DNA from: Symsagittifera roscoffensis
Taxonomy: Eukaryota; Xenacoelomorpha; Acoela; Convolutidae
Assembly (NCBI RefSeq): GCF_963678635.1
Contig: NC_087068.1
Location: 14,514,027 to 14,578,026, forward strand
Reading direction: 5' to 3'
DNA: 64,000 nt
The notes under the pieces are model-generated. The model saw nothing but the letters and a program-made list of their open reading frames with translations. It was not told the DNA's origin and searched no databases. Below are positions 31,601 through 42,975 of the stretch, one piece after another (positions within the stretch are counted from its first letter, which is position 1; every line of letters begins with the position of its first letter). The position numbers and the translations under genes are program-made.

Positions 31601-34600
31601 CTTGGATAATTTTCATGGTATTTGAGTTTTGAATTTTTTTTATTGTGGTCAAAGCATTTTGTGCTACTCGCACTGGAACTGGCTATCCTTGTTTCGTTTT
31701 AGAACTAAGACATTCATAAACCAGCGAGATGTCCCCATCGAAGTTGCGTCAGCTTCTCGGCTACTTTGTCGGCTGGCCACACCAATTTCAACTCAAATTA
31801 CCTTCAGTTACCCTTTCAAAAAATACATCGACTCGAGATACGTATTCACCAGTATTGACACTTTTAGTTTCTGTGTGTTTCTGTTCTACTGTATATGTCT
31901 TTCGGAATTGTACCAAGATAGACAGAGAAAAACAGATGAGCTTCTCTGGTCTCTAGGAGTTTCGAACTCGGAGCAAATGATATCGTGGTACCTCGCAATA
32001 ATCGCTCAAGCAATGTTCTGGTCAGCTATCAATTTCGTACAGCTAGCACCTCAGATTCAAAGCATGGCCTCAAGCGTCGTGTTACTTTGGTTTTGCTACT
32101 CATTTGTCTTTTTTGTAACTGCAATTTTTGCGCTGATTTCATCTAAGTTTGTGAAAGGATGTCTGACGTTTTTGCTCGCAATTTTCCAAATGATTTTTGT
32201 CTGGCTTGTTTTGTTTTTGTGGAGCGAACTGCAAGATAGGATACCTTACCCTTCATCAAAAGTGGTAAGAATGGTGATTCTTCTACATCCTATTGCGCAA
32301 GCTAAAAACATGTTTTTACTAATTCAATCGGCAGAGTTCTCCAAACTTGGAGTAACTTTTTCAACGCTTGGCAGTTACTTTAACGTGCCACAGCAGAACT
32401 TCTTCGGGAATACCTTGGAAACGTTCGCTACAATGTTGATGCTATCGATGCTTGCGTCTTTGTTGTTCCTTGTGGACTTTGAATCATTGGCCGAATCAAT
32501 TCTGAGCCGATTATTCAAACGAAAAGCGAACAACTCTCAGATCAATTTCAGAGAAGTGCACGAGGAATGTGAAATGGATTCTAAGAAACGCGCAATTGTC
32601 GAAGTGAACAGATTGTCGATGAAATATCCGAATGGATTCCAAGCTATAACAGACGTTTCGTTTTCAATATACGAGGGGGAAATTGTGGGTTTGTTGGGCA
32701 AAAACGGAGCGGGCAAATCGACAACTATGAATATAATTTCTGGATTTCATTCGGCGTCTGCGGGAAGTGTGAAAATTTGTGGAATCGATTTGAAAGAAAA
32801 CAGAAAAGCGGCTTTGTCCAAATTGTCTTTCTGTCCGCAAGATGATAGATTCTTTTACCGACTGACTGTTTTGGAGCACTTGCAATTAATGTGCTCATTG
32901 AAAGGCGCCAAGTACGATAAGCAAAGATGTAGTAGGTTGCTGGACATTTTGGGTTTGGCCGATAAGGCTGGTCAAAAACCAAGAAATCTTTCCGGAGGAC
33001 AGAAGCGAAGAGTTTGTATTGCAATGGCCTATGCTGCTAACTCGCCACTTATTATTCTAGACGAGCCGACTTCGGCAGTTGACGCGGCAACAAGAAAAAC
33101 CTTGTGGACATTTTTTCAGACTCAACAAAAACAAAACCCGAATCAAGCTGTAATTTTGTGCACGCATTTCATGCAAGAAGCCGACGTTTTGTCTCAAAGA
33201 ATTGCTGTCATATCTGATGGGTTTTTAAGAGCCATTGGAAGTTCTTCGTATCTTAAATCTTTATTCGGAGTTGGCTATACATTCTTTTACGCACGAAAGT
33301 TTGCAAGCATAGTCAAAGAAATTGTTCAAAAATTTTGTAGCAATGCGCAGTTTCCAGTCAAAGAGGATCAAGCTTGTTTTCAAATTGCGACAGAATATTC
33401 AAGCTGTCTTCCAATGATTTTGGACGAACTAGATAGTCGGAAAATTGAGTGTAGTTTCAACGCGGCTACTCTCGAAAATGTCTTCGTGTCGTTATCAACC
33501 AGCCCGGCAGTTTGTGATAGGTCGTCCTCCAGTTGTCGTGAAAATGATGATAATGACGATTTACGTGAACCCGATAAGGTTGATACGAGAAATAGTGACG
33601 GATTTCAACTGAAAAGTAAATTTCTGGGAGTATCGAATAAAAATTTGAACTGGGCTTACTCGCAACTGCGCTTCGCAGTTTTGGTTGATTTGCTGCGAAT
33701 TTTCATTCAGAACTTCAAGTTCCTCATTTCATTTTCAATCGCTTTCTTCCTTTTGCCGCAGATTTTAATGATGCTGTGTTTATTGGACGACGGGTTCGAA
33801 TCGTCGGGCAATGCTTTGAAAAACGGAAATATAACTGTAAGTCCGTTCACTTTAGATTCAAATCCGAAAATTGTATTATTTGGCGAAGCACCTGATGATC
33901 AAGTTTCAAAAATTGGCGTAATTCTGGAAAGATCAAAAATTGAGCTGCTTAAAAATGTATCTGAGGAAGAAGTTATGAGTCGGTACAAAATTCACCCGAC
34001 CGAAGTCTTCAATACGTACCCGTTTTTTCTCAAGTTTAACGACAGTCACCGAACATTCGACTGTCTAGTCAATTCGCATTTTTCCTCAAGTGCTCTTATG
34101 TGTATTACGTTACTAATTCAGATATATTCTTCGAACAAAACAGTTGAAAGTTTGAACATTGCCGCTGATTTTTTCTACAATGAAACCGGAAATGGTGATG
34201 TTGATATGGGTGAAGGCTTAGACGAAAACGGAAAGAATCTTTGCCGGTCCGCTATTTTTTACTACTTTGCGCCAGTTTTGTACATGTTTTTGCTGTTCTT
34301 TATAATTAGAACGGAGTCTAGGAGAAACGAGCAGAACCTCTCACCGTTCCTAAGAGCAAACGGGGCGTTTCCCCTGTTCTCTCTGGCTGTTCGCGTTGCT
34401 GGCCTATTTCTTCTGGCGTTTGCATTTTTCGCAGCTATAGTAGTTACTACAGAAGAACGACACTTCAGTCTTTATTCGAAAACGATACCATCGTACGGTT
34501 CCTTGGGACTTATTGTTCTTTTCTGCTTGGCTTTTGTGAGTTTCGCTGTTTTAATCGCGAAAATCTTCAACTCAGTTTTGGTCCAACTGAGCTTAACGTT

Positions 34601-37600
34601 GATTGTATACGTTATTTACAGTCAAATTTACATCAGAAAAGAGATAAGGACCACTTTGAATGATCAGTCAAAATGGTTTTATCTGCTAACTTACCCTGGA
34701 TATCTAATACCAACGGGGGGCATTGGTTTTTTGAATTCTTTCGACCAGCTAAGTAATAAAGATGCGCTTTATAGCTGGCTAGCACAATTGACCTGTTACC
34801 TGACGTTGGTTGTTTTAATTGAGTCGCTGATAATCCGAGTTTTGGTGAATCTAGTTGCCGAAAAACTTGGACTGAATCGTCTAATTTCGGTCACGCAACA
34901 TGACACAGCAGTCGAGGTTACAAAGGTGCATCACACATACTACGGTCTAAATCCAATTCGAATCATCCTCCGGAAAAGCTGCAAAGCGCTACAAGGAATG
35001 AACATGCGCGTTAAAGAAGGCGAGTGCTACGCGCTATTAGGAGTGAACGGTGCTGGGAAAAGTACCATGTTCGAAGTTTTAACAGGCGGAATCAGGCTAC
35101 AAAAAGGCCAAGTTTGTGTCTTTGGAACATCGGTTTCTTCGAATCCCTGGGGCGTTATGAAAGATCTAGGGTACTGTTCGCAATTGGATAAATGCCCTGG
35201 ATATTTGAGGGCTAAAACGATAGTTTCCCTGTTCGGGACACTTCGTGGATTGTCGGAAGACGAAGTAATAAGGCAAATGCAGTTTATGGCGAAGGTTCTA
35301 GACGTTGAATCGCACCTGAATAAGTTTCTGAGCGGATGCAGTGGTGGTACTAAAAGGAAAGTTTCAACTATGGTCGCATTCATTGGGTTCCCGAAGTTGG
35401 TTATTCTGGACGAAAGCACTACAGGTAATCTTAACTACTTGATATAATGAGTTCTTTGATTGATCCTCTGCGGTATTCACAAACAAAGTCTAAGAAATTC
35501 CAAAAGGGATGGCAGCATCAGTTTGGTGATGAACATATTAAAAGGAAATTAAATTAAGCTGACGTTGATTGTTCATGATTTCAGGCGTTGACCCGATAAC
35601 GAGACTGAGTTTCGGCCGACTGATCAAAGCAGCTAAAAGCAACGGATCAACCGTGATAATAAGTTCGCATACAATGGAAGGTAAGAATAATCAGAGCTCT
35701 GCTGGCTAACACTGCTTTTAATATCTTCAGTTTGAATGAAACTATGGGCGGATTTAGGGGGGGGGGGTTAGGCGGATGCCCCCCATCAGGGATTCAACAC
35801 CTAGCCGACCCAAAGGCCCTTTGAACTATTTTGAGTTCTCCATGTTTGGCTGGCGGACCCTAAAATTTTTCTAAAGGCGCATTCGGCGCTAGTATTTATT
35901 AATTTTGAGGGGAAAGCGCGCGCCGAAAAACAGCGTTTTTTGGGTCAAAATTTTCCAAAAAGTGCCTCAAAACGCCTTTTGGCATGTTTTTTCAAAACTT
36001 TGCCTGGGGGGCATAAATTTTGGCGAAAACAGGATCTTTTTAGTGCTCTGGGAGAGCTCAGAAAATCGTTGTGCCACACCTAAAAAAAGGTAGACATAAT
36101 ATTTTGAAAATTAGCCTCGAGAAAAACCTAGATCCGACCTGAATGAAACTTCGACCTTCCTGCTTTTTTTAACATAAAAATCAAACAATTTCGGGTTTTT
36201 TAGATCATTGTCTGTCTGCTCATTTTTTTCGATTTAGTTCCCGCAGCAAGGAATTTTTTGAAGGTTCGAGGTTCGGCTTCTTTCTAGCAATCCGAAAGCT
36301 CCTTGTAAAATTTTTAATGGTATAGGTAATTTTGGTTCCGATATTTTGGCTTTGAAAGGCTTTTAATCATAGTCATTCATTTTTGTATCGCAAATGGTGC
36401 AAAGCTAGCTCAGCTTCGCTTCTGTGTAAAATTTGGATCAACCAATTATATTTTCTATTCAACGCGAGTGCCTGTGCTAAAAAAACGCCTTGTAAGTCTC
36501 AACAATTATGCAGAGGGACATTTTTCCTGTTGTTGTTGTTGTTAGCCCACGGCATAAAGATGAAAGACTTTTTCGTGAACAATTAAGCTTGAAACAAAAT
36601 GCGGAATCATTTAAACATGCGCTGAATCAAAATGAGTTCAAAGCATGCATGAAAATGAAAGCGGCAAAATTTCAATGCAATTTTCATGTCGAGTTAATAA
36701 TTTCAAAAGATTGATTGCTGATTTTGTAAGCTTCTATAGCTTAGTTAATAGTGCACAACACTCTTAGTCAAGAGTTCAAAACTTGAAGAAGTCAAAAATT
36801 TTAGAATGTAATCGATGAAATGGAAAACCGCAGGTGCTGCCTCGCCCCTTAAACCCCCCTATACTGGGTTACCCAGAATAGGGGGCGGGGTGAGAAAAAG
36901 AGCAAAATTATTGCAGTATTGGCCTTTATAATCTCTCAAAATTTGGACCCTGTACGATGGCTATAAGTTAAAAAAAGTGTTGATTTTTTAAAAATCAATT
37001 AAAAATGCAAAAAAATGCCGACAATTAAGTGGAAATTATGCCGACAATTTAAAAATTACGAAAGAGTTAAATGAGCTAGTGCATATAAATAGTCAACAAC
37101 ATGGTCTGTGTTGAAATTACTAGAAATGTTTTGGATTTTTTCATGAATGTCCCGATATTTCTTCCGCCCTTGATTCTGTGTTCCCCCCATAGCCTTCAAA
37201 ATGTTGAACTTCTGGTTTGCTGAGTCCATTTGAATCTTATTCAAGAAAGTGTAGAGGCTTGGGTGGCTCCCTTGAAATAATGCTGTCACTCCAAGATGCC
37301 AACCTTAAACGGCGTTTGTCGTTCGTATCAAGCCTTCCGCTGCTTCTTGGGAATGGTTCCAGAGACTCAATGGGAATAACGGTTGCCTGCTGTTTCGCCC
37401 TATTGTTTCGCCCGATTGTTTCGCCCTTTATATAACTTCTCTGAAAGTATGAGGCAAGTTCGTCAATTTTATCTGACAAGCTTTGCTCAAGATCTTATCT
37501 ATCCACCACATGCTCAATCTCCTCAATGACGCTCTCGAACGATTGTTCCACTAAATCAGTTGGAACAAAACTGAGAGCGGGTATTAAACGCAGTGCCAAG

Positions 37601-39595
37601 CTTAGCTCGCAGTTGTTTTCATAGGCTTTCTTTAAGCCTAGCTCGTTAATTTTTCGTAAAAAGGCCTGGCAGAGGTGAAAGTAACAGCCTTTGATTGAAG
37701 ACTCTGGAAACGCACTTGTAAAAGCGTTAACGGCAGCTCGTTCCAAATCTAGAAGGATCCTCGATGGTTGCGCGTTATCAGAGACAGAGGTGATGGCTTT
37801 CAGGAATTTTGAGTACGTTTGTTCAGTTTTGTTAGACAGTAGAGCATAAAGGCATGGTGGGTAAAATCCACCGATTTGAATATGAATGGTATCAAGCTGG
37901 TAAAATTGCATTGGGCAAGTTTTGAATGTACCGTCGCAAAGCCAAAGAGAATTGTGAACTCGGAGGGCATGAACATTATCTCGATCAAGGAAAATCAAAA
38001 TTCGCTCTGGATACATAACTCCACTGTCGAATAAACAGAAATCAGAATATTCCGTCGGAATTATGAAATGCCTGTTTTTAATGATTGGCAAGGACGGGAC
38101 CAAGTTCTGTGTCTGGCGGTTAAGAGTCCTGTTTATTGCTGCACGACTGGGCAAGGATAATTGAACAGCTTTCTCATCAGTTACTTCCTGGAAACAAGTG
38201 GCAATTTACTACTATTAACAGGTTCAATTTGCTGCCTGGCCTCTTTTTTCATTTGATGCATGATCTGGTTTGCCTCAATTTTCCCTGGTCTAACATCGTG
38301 GCTGTGCTAATTTTTTGTTGAGACGAGTTCATCTCCTGTTGTGACGGCGAGCATGCGGCGTTTGTGTGAACTGTATCTTGCGCATCTCCAGTGCTCAGTA
38401 GTTTTTGTCGTCTACTTTTTTGTGAAACCGTTTCCGTCAATAATTAGCGTTCGTTTATTTCGTTGAGATATTCCTCACGTAAGTTGACTCATAGTATTTA
38501 TGTTGAAGTATTTATGTTGAAGTATTTTTGTGGATGTTTAAGAACGAAATGGTAAACAATGAAGCAAAATGAAAGAAAAGCCGTGTTTCGTTTTGTTTCA
38601 AAGGCGCTAATTGTGGATTATTGTCAAAGTTTGGCGTGTAATTACCAAAAATTATGGTTTTTTTTGGGTCAGCTTCGAATATTTTCGACTAGAGTCTTTT
38701 GTTATCTCGAAACGAGTCCAGTGTACATTAGCACTTGCTGGTCCTCAATTTGAACATCAATGAATCAAGTAAAAGGGTTAAGTATGGGATAAAACGGCAT
38801 GGCACAAAATGTCATGTGGGGCAAGTTGGCATAGGACAAGTTGCCATGTAGGGCAAGTTAGTATAGGACAAGATGGCATAGGGCCAATTGACTTGGGGCA
38901 AATAGTCCTGACACCGTAATGAATTCTACAATTTGCGTTTAATATTCCGTACTGAAAGTTGTCTGGTTTTTTCAGAATGCGAGAGTGCAGCGGACACCAT
39001 TTGCATTATGACGAGAGGAAAATCGTTCTGCGAAGACACCCCTCAAGCACTGAAAGAGGAGCACGGAAAGTTCTACAGCGTCACCATCAAAGTCAGTGAG
39101 GAAACAGATACCCGTTCAAATGTGCACAAAATTTCAATGGAGTCTGATGTTGATGTGGGTACCAGAAGTAGGAAAGCCAAGAAAGACAACGATGTTCTGG
39201 ATTCTTGTATCCAGGAACCGGGAACCTCCCAGACACTTTTGGATGTCGGCGCTCCTCCAAGTTACCATGGCATTTCTACTCGTACCTTCGCGGAAACTAA
39301 CGATATAAGGGCATCTCCATTGACTGATTTTGAATTCAGAGAAATATTTCCGCAAGCGAAGTTGCAATACACATTTTCAGCCGGATTGTATAAACACATG
39401 TTCTTCAACATACCGAAAGAAACAGTGAAATTAAGTGCTCTTTTCGCGAGGCTTGACCGACTGAAAAGCGAAAACGCGTTGGCAGAATGTATTGTAAATA
39501 CAGCTTCATTAGAACAGATTTTCATGCAAATTGCGCTAGAGGATGAATACGGTCAAAATGCGAACCAGCAGTCGGGCGTATCTGTTCAGACATAA
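25670..39595 (+). CDS. ABCA: ABC transporter, subfamily A (full transporter, four exons)
   Basis: Exons are 25670-25962, 31703-35424, 35585-35680 and 38976-39595. All introns are GT-AG, phases 2, 1 and 1 match, and the total is 4,731 nt, or 1,576 aa, near the usual 1,600-1,700 of short ABCA proteins. The family moves lipids across membranes. Order: TM1 (residues about 27-47), a short extracellular loop, TMs to about 350, NBD1 (Walker A GKNGAGKST at about 430, LSGGQ at about 527, LIILDEPTS at about 551), TM7 (about 772), second extracellular loop, TMs to about 1150, NBD2 (GVNGAGKST at about 1212, CSGGTKRK at about 1310, LVILDESTTG at about 1334), and an ABCA-type C-terminal domain. Catalytic Glu is present in both NBDs. 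The NBD2 Walker B has DES instead of DEP. The first extracellular loop (about 95 aa) is short, so a small exon in the 5.7-kb intron 1 could be missed. Which ABCA paralogue it is cannot be told. Confidence 0.9.
26675..26765. repeat. Dispersed repeat, copy 1 (ABCA intron 1)
   Basis: The block 'GATTAGCAAGCGTTATC' ... 'GTTAACAACTAGTTA' ... 'AATCATTTG' matches 58705-58800 ('GATTAGCAAGCGCTATC' ... 'GTTAACAACTTGTTTA' ... 'AATCATTTG') in the same orientation and spacing. Confidence 0.7.
27291..27330 (+). repeat. TATCGCAA-hairpin repeat, copy in ABCA intron 1
   Basis: TGTATCGCAAGTGGTGCAAA followed by a small perfect stem GCAAAGC-TCC-GCTTTGC. Related copies in the same orientation lie at 36383-36425, 43113-43150 and 51221-51260, with weaker ones at about 55290-55345 and 59338-59380. 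Confidence 0.65.
27385..27465 (+). repeat. tRNA-derived SINE-like fragment
   Basis: 'GACCGTGGTGCC' ... 'GTGAGACTCCTA' ... 'GATTCAAATCCGG' resembles tRNA A- and B-box regions. The same pattern appears at 63583-63640 ('ACCGTGGTGGAC' ... 'GCGAGACTCCTA') and loosely at 50685-50770, 50890-50950 and 58838-58890, where a 'GGACCTGTTTTTTTT' tail follows. Confidence 0.45.
27602..27947. repeat. Perfect 173-bp tandem duplication in ABCA intron 1
   Basis: 27602-27774 is repeated base for base at 27775-27947, starting CACTACTTTTCTTCTTATGG. No divergence is visible, so it is very recent or an assembly error. Confidence 0.9.
28080..29640 (-). pseudogene. CR1-like non-LTR element relic in ABCA intron 1
   Basis: On the minus strand the RT reads GVPQGAILMALLFVVFINDL (29550-29491, motif B region). 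Then comes a stop exactly at the first residue of the YADD box, followed by ADDAKFIIA (29432-29406), then LNWNSHIEFHIATQ (about 29270-29230) as in the RT thumb. Its 3' flank at 28080-28330 is homologous to 10480-10750, including the semi-tandem unit. It lies antisense to the host gene and is dead. Confidence 0.75.
30231..30448. mobile_element. MITE with 8-bp target duplication
   Basis: CAAATATA at 30231-30238 recurs at 30441-30448. Between them is a 202-bp element with terminal inverted repeats: GGATCTACTTAACAATCTCC at the left, and its reverse complement at the right, with a long G run (about 13) on the right side. An 8-bp duplication is typical of hAT-type elements. There is no open frame inside. 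Confidence 0.85.
35743..36141 (+). mobile_element. hAT-type MITE in ABCA intron 3
   Basis: AATGAAAC occurs at 35735-35742 and again at 36142-36149, an exact 8-bp target duplication. The 399-bp element has imperfect terminal repeats (TATGGGCGGATTTAGG left; reverse of CCTAGATCCGACCTG right). Its inside is homologous, in reverse orientation, to the element at 46249-46591 ('GCCGAAAAA', 'GAGAGCTCAGAA'). The 'CAGGnGCGGATCTAGG'-like end is familiar from animal hAT MITEs. Confidence 0.85.
36841..36894. repeat. GC-rich hairpin
   Basis: CTCGCCCC...CCCCCTAT pairs with ATAGGGGG...GGGGTGAG around a core CTGGGTTACCCAG. This compact palindrome contrasts with the AT-rich intron and may be a short MITE or the relic of one. 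Confidence 0.6.
37056..38450 (-). pseudogene. MULE-type transposase with FLYWCH remnant, frameshifted
   Basis: Read from 38450 downwards: a FLYWCH-finger remnant (KLLSTGDAQDTVHTN, about 38405-38360) and its HxH end (HSHDVRPGKIEANQIM, about 38310-38260). Then a long frame 38154-37495 with the MULE transposase core: first Asp in WLCDGTFKTC, second in ILLDLERAAVNAF, and the GCYFHLCQAF motif after it. Then DELASYFQRSYIKG (about 37460) and SHPSLYTFLNKIQMD plus KKYRDIHEKIQN (to about 37080), the usual C-terminal pieces. At least three frameshifts break it. Such proteins cut and move DNA as Mutator-like elements; some are domesticated, but this one is dead. It lies antisense in ABCA intron 3. Confidence 0.85.
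38783..38910. repeat. Short degenerate tandem repeat
   Basis: About six to seven units of 15-18 bp around 'GGCAAGTTGGCATA' / 'GGACAAGTTGCCAT', ending 65 bp before the last ABCA exon. A two-copy TTTATGTTGAAGTA repeat lies at about 38498-38525. Confidence 0.8.
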
Positions 39596-40029
39596 AAAAT
39601 GGTCGTTTTGGAAGCATGTAGGACGCTGCAGTGTTATTGTTTGATATTGTCATTGACAAAACCGAAATGTCGAGGATAAGCGTTCGATTTTGAGATTGTT
39701 TTATGCTTAATTAAGTGCTCGTTATGTGGTGCTTGTTTGAGTGCTTATTATGTGCTTGTTTGAGAATCAGTGAACATTTTCAAAAATGGGCAATTTAATT
39801 GCCAAAGAATCAATCAAGTTAGTATTACGGACTGCTATGGTGCATATTTTTGTGAGATAAGTTGTTTAGTTTTATAATTTAGTAAAAGTCAAAATGATCA
39901 TTTCGATCATCATAATAGCTTCGTTACAGTAATGAAAACGGCTTTCATTAAAAATAGAGATTTATTGTTTTATGTAGAAATTCAAATTTTTTGATTCCAG
40001 TTTTTAGGCGTTTTAAAGAGATTTAAAAA

Positions 40030-40068
40030 AAGGAAGTTTTAACTTCCCTTTCCTCGTGTTACAATAAA
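40030..40068 (+). terminator. Probable ABCA polyadenylation signal
   Basis: AATAAA at 40063-40068, about 470 bp after the ABCA stop codon, preceded by the palindrome GGAAGTTTTAACTTCC at about 40033-40048. It is the first exact AATAAA I see downstream of the gene. Confidence 0.5.
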
Positions 40069-40499
40069 TCGATTTTAGAAGCATCATAATTGGCAGCAAC
40101 GCTTTTTAAACAGATTTGGCACATTTTCATAACTTTTTTGTTTATGTCACTGCTTATTAAGATGCGTCAAAGATTTCATGGGAAATATATTTTTGAATTT
40201 GTTAGAGCTCTGAAGTTCCGAAGCAAGTTAATTTCCAGTTTGTTGTCGGGCGTTTGGTATGTCGTGGTTTTTGGGGATGCTTGTTTTTCCTAAAGCGAAC
40301 GGAAGCAACATAAATTGAGTTTGAGATTTTGTCTGCCAACTTTATGTCAGCGTTGTTTTTCGTTTGCGATTTAATTGATTATTAATACAAGTAAAATGTG
40401 CTGGAGAAAAACTGAACTTTGTTATAGAGTGTCATTGAGGTCATGGTACATTTTTAAAATCTTATGGCAACCCTGATTAATTTTTATTTGTCCTCTTGA

Positions 40500-41210
40500 T
40501 TTAGAACGCTGAACTTGTTAAGAGTCATGAACGTAGTGAATACTTTTATATCGGTCGTGGTGATTTTTTTTCAGGAAAAATTCTTAAAATTTGTTCACGC
40601 TCAAATTTAAATATTGGCGGTTTGACTTTTGATTTATTTTCAAGTTCAGCTCATTTCTTTTGTTAAAAGGAAGGCAAACTCCACTATCGAACAGCAAAAG
40701 TTTAAAGGTCACGAAACACGGGATCGACTTCTAGTTTCGAAAATGGTGTTTAATTACAGATTTTTCAGCGGAATAAACTTCTTGATCCCAGAACTATTGA
40801 CCCAGTCTTCTCAAATTGGGTTAGTTTTTTATCAAAAAAATGCCCATCATCAATTGTTCTCGAAATTCAAAGAGCTTCAAGTCTATTGAATTTATTCTTT
40901 GAAATTCAAAGTTTGAAGTTTTTAAAAAAAAACAAGTCAGTTTTTTCCATTTCCTTGCTTTCATGGCTCTTTTCCAACTGTCTGTTGGCTATATTTTGCT
41001 TGTCTGTTTTCAGCTTTGCATTTTTTGCCATAGTTGGCCTCGCTTGTATCTGAGCGAAAGTTTTTTTTTTGTTTCACTTTTTATCGAAATAATTTTTGCG
41101 CGTGCGGGGTTTTACTCTTTTAATCCCCCTGCGAATAGCAATATTTTTGCAACCGGGTAATAGACTTTTTTCTCGTACACAACCTTGTTCACAGGACTCA
41201 TCTCTTAATA
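40500..41210 (+). repeat. Long dispersed repeat (type B), copy 1
   Basis: Starts 'TTAAGAGTCATGAACGTAGT' and contains 'AAGGAAGGCAAACTCCAC', 'AACAGCAAAAG', 'ATCGACTTCTAGTTTCG' and 'CAACTGTCTGTTGGCTAT'. It ends in 'GGGTAATAGACTTTTTTCTC'. The same order recurs at 46625-47700 and 51485-51860. Detached copies of the 3' end ('GGGTACTAGACTTTTTTCCC' and variants) lie at about 30105, 50590 and 54605. No coding potential is seen. Confidence 0.75.
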
Positions 41211-41399
41211 GTACCTTGGTTCTTAAAAAATCTCTGGCATACTGAGCTAACGAATACGCCTTTTTACACCGAAGACTTTAGTCAAGGTGTTATGGTATCG
41301 TGTAACGGGGTTTTTTTTTAAATGTTGTCTGTTGTCAAGTGTCGACAAATAACGTCCACAGTTATCAATTATCATGTGGGCTGGACTATATCGCGCTAT

Positions 41400-42235
41400 G
41401 TCACGTGATTGCGTATGTTTGTTTCTTTATTTGTTCATCTTTATTTATTTAATTATCTGTTCTTCTATTTATTTAATTATGTTTAGTTTGCTTATATTTA
41501 TTTATAATTTATGTATGTACATATTTATTTTTGTTTATTTTTATCACGTGTTTTGTTTATTTATTTAATTATTCTTTCTTTCATTTAGTTTTGCTTTTAT
41601 TATTTCTGCGTGTGTATTTATTTAATTTATTTATTTTCATTTATTTATATTATGGGTCTGTTTGTTTGATTATTTGTTCATATATATTTTTTCATGTCTA
41701 TTTAATTAATTGTACATTTCACTTTTGCTTTTATTTATTTATTTATTTATTTATTTATGTATTTATTTATGTATTTATTTGTTTATTTATGTATTGATTT
41801 ATTTTTTTATTGCTTATTTATTTATCAGGTGTGTTTTGTTTATTTGTTGATATTTATTTCTATATTTATTTAATTATTCTTTCTTTCATTTAGTTTTGCT
41901 TTTATTATTTCTGCGCTTTTATTATTTCTGCGTTATTTCATTTATTTATTTTCATTTATTTATATTATGGGTCTGTTTGTTTGGTTATTTGTTCATATAT
42001 ATTTTTTCATGTCTATTTAATTATTTGTACATTTCACTTTTGCTTTTATTTATTTATATATTTATTTATTTATGTATTCATTTATGTATTTATTTATTTA
42101 TTTATGTATTGATTTATTTTTTTATTGCTTATTTATTTATCAGGTGTGTTTTGTTTATTTGTTGATATTTATTTCTATATTTATTTAATTATTCTTTCTT
42201 TCATTTAGTTTTGCTTTTATTATTTATGTATGTGT
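41400..42235. repeat. TTTA-rich tract with about 310-bp duplication
   Basis: Simple TTTA/TTTG sequence in which a unit of about 305-315 bp is repeated: 'TCATTTAGTTTTGCTTTTAT' starts at 41581, 41886 and 42201. Apparent open frames here are artefacts of the low complexity. Confidence 0.85.
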
Positions 42236-42244
42236 ATTTTGGTG

Positions 42245-42975
42245 TATACATGTGTTAGTACGATTTTTAGCTCTAGAACTGTTATTCCATGATCTTTATC
42301 AATATAGCAAAAATTTGACGTATAAATGTGTTAGTACGATTTTTAGTTCTAGAAGTGTTATTTTATGATCTTCGTTGATATATCAAAAATTTAACCTATA
42401 CATGTGTTATTACGATTTTTAGTTCTCGAACTGTTATTTCATGATCTTTGTCAATATATCAAAATTTTATTGTATACATGTGTTAGTACCATTTTTAGTT
42501 CTCGAACTGTTATTCCATGATCTTTGTCAATATAGCAAAATTTTGGTGTATACATGTGTTAGTACGATTTTTAGCTCTAGAACTGTTATTCCATGATCTT
42601 TGTCAATATAGCAAAAATTTGACGTATACATGTGTTAGTACGATTTTTAGCTCTCGAACTGTTATTTCATCATCTTTGCCAATATAGCAAAATTTTGGTG
42701 TATACATGTGTTCGTACGATTTTTAGCTCACGAACTGTTATTTCAGGCCCTTTGTCAATATAGTAAAATTTTGGTGTATACATGTGTTAGTACGATTTTT
42801 AGTTCTAGAAGTGTTATTTTATGATCTTCGTTGATATATCAAAAATTTAACCTATAAATGTGTTAGTACGATTTTTAGTTCTAGAACTGTTATTTCAGGC
42901 TCTTTCTCGATATAGGAAAATTTTGGTGTATACATGTATTAGTACGATTTTTTGTTCTAGAACTGTTATTCTTCA
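42245..42975. repeat. 76-bp satellite array, ten copies
   Basis: Units start at 42245, 42321, 42397, 42473, 42549, 42625, 42701, 42777, 42853 and 42929 (last partial), every one exactly 76 bp apart. Each begins TATACATGTGTTAGTACGAT. Copies 1 and 5, and copies 2 and 8, are almost identical, while neighbours differ more. That implies higher-order shuffling by unequal exchange or conversion. There is no coding content. Confidence 0.95.

Noticed and set aside
36725-36790. Possible tRNA at the TAGCTTAGTTAATAGTGC motif
   Set aside because: It has an A-box-like start, a GAGTTCAAAAC B-box-like element and short complementary ends, but is too short (about 63 nt) and has no proper anticodon arm.
41374-42165. 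Several hydrophobic open frames in the TTTA-rich tract
   Set aside because: They come from TTTA/TTTG simple repeats coding for Leu, Phe, Ile and Tyr, and are not proteins.
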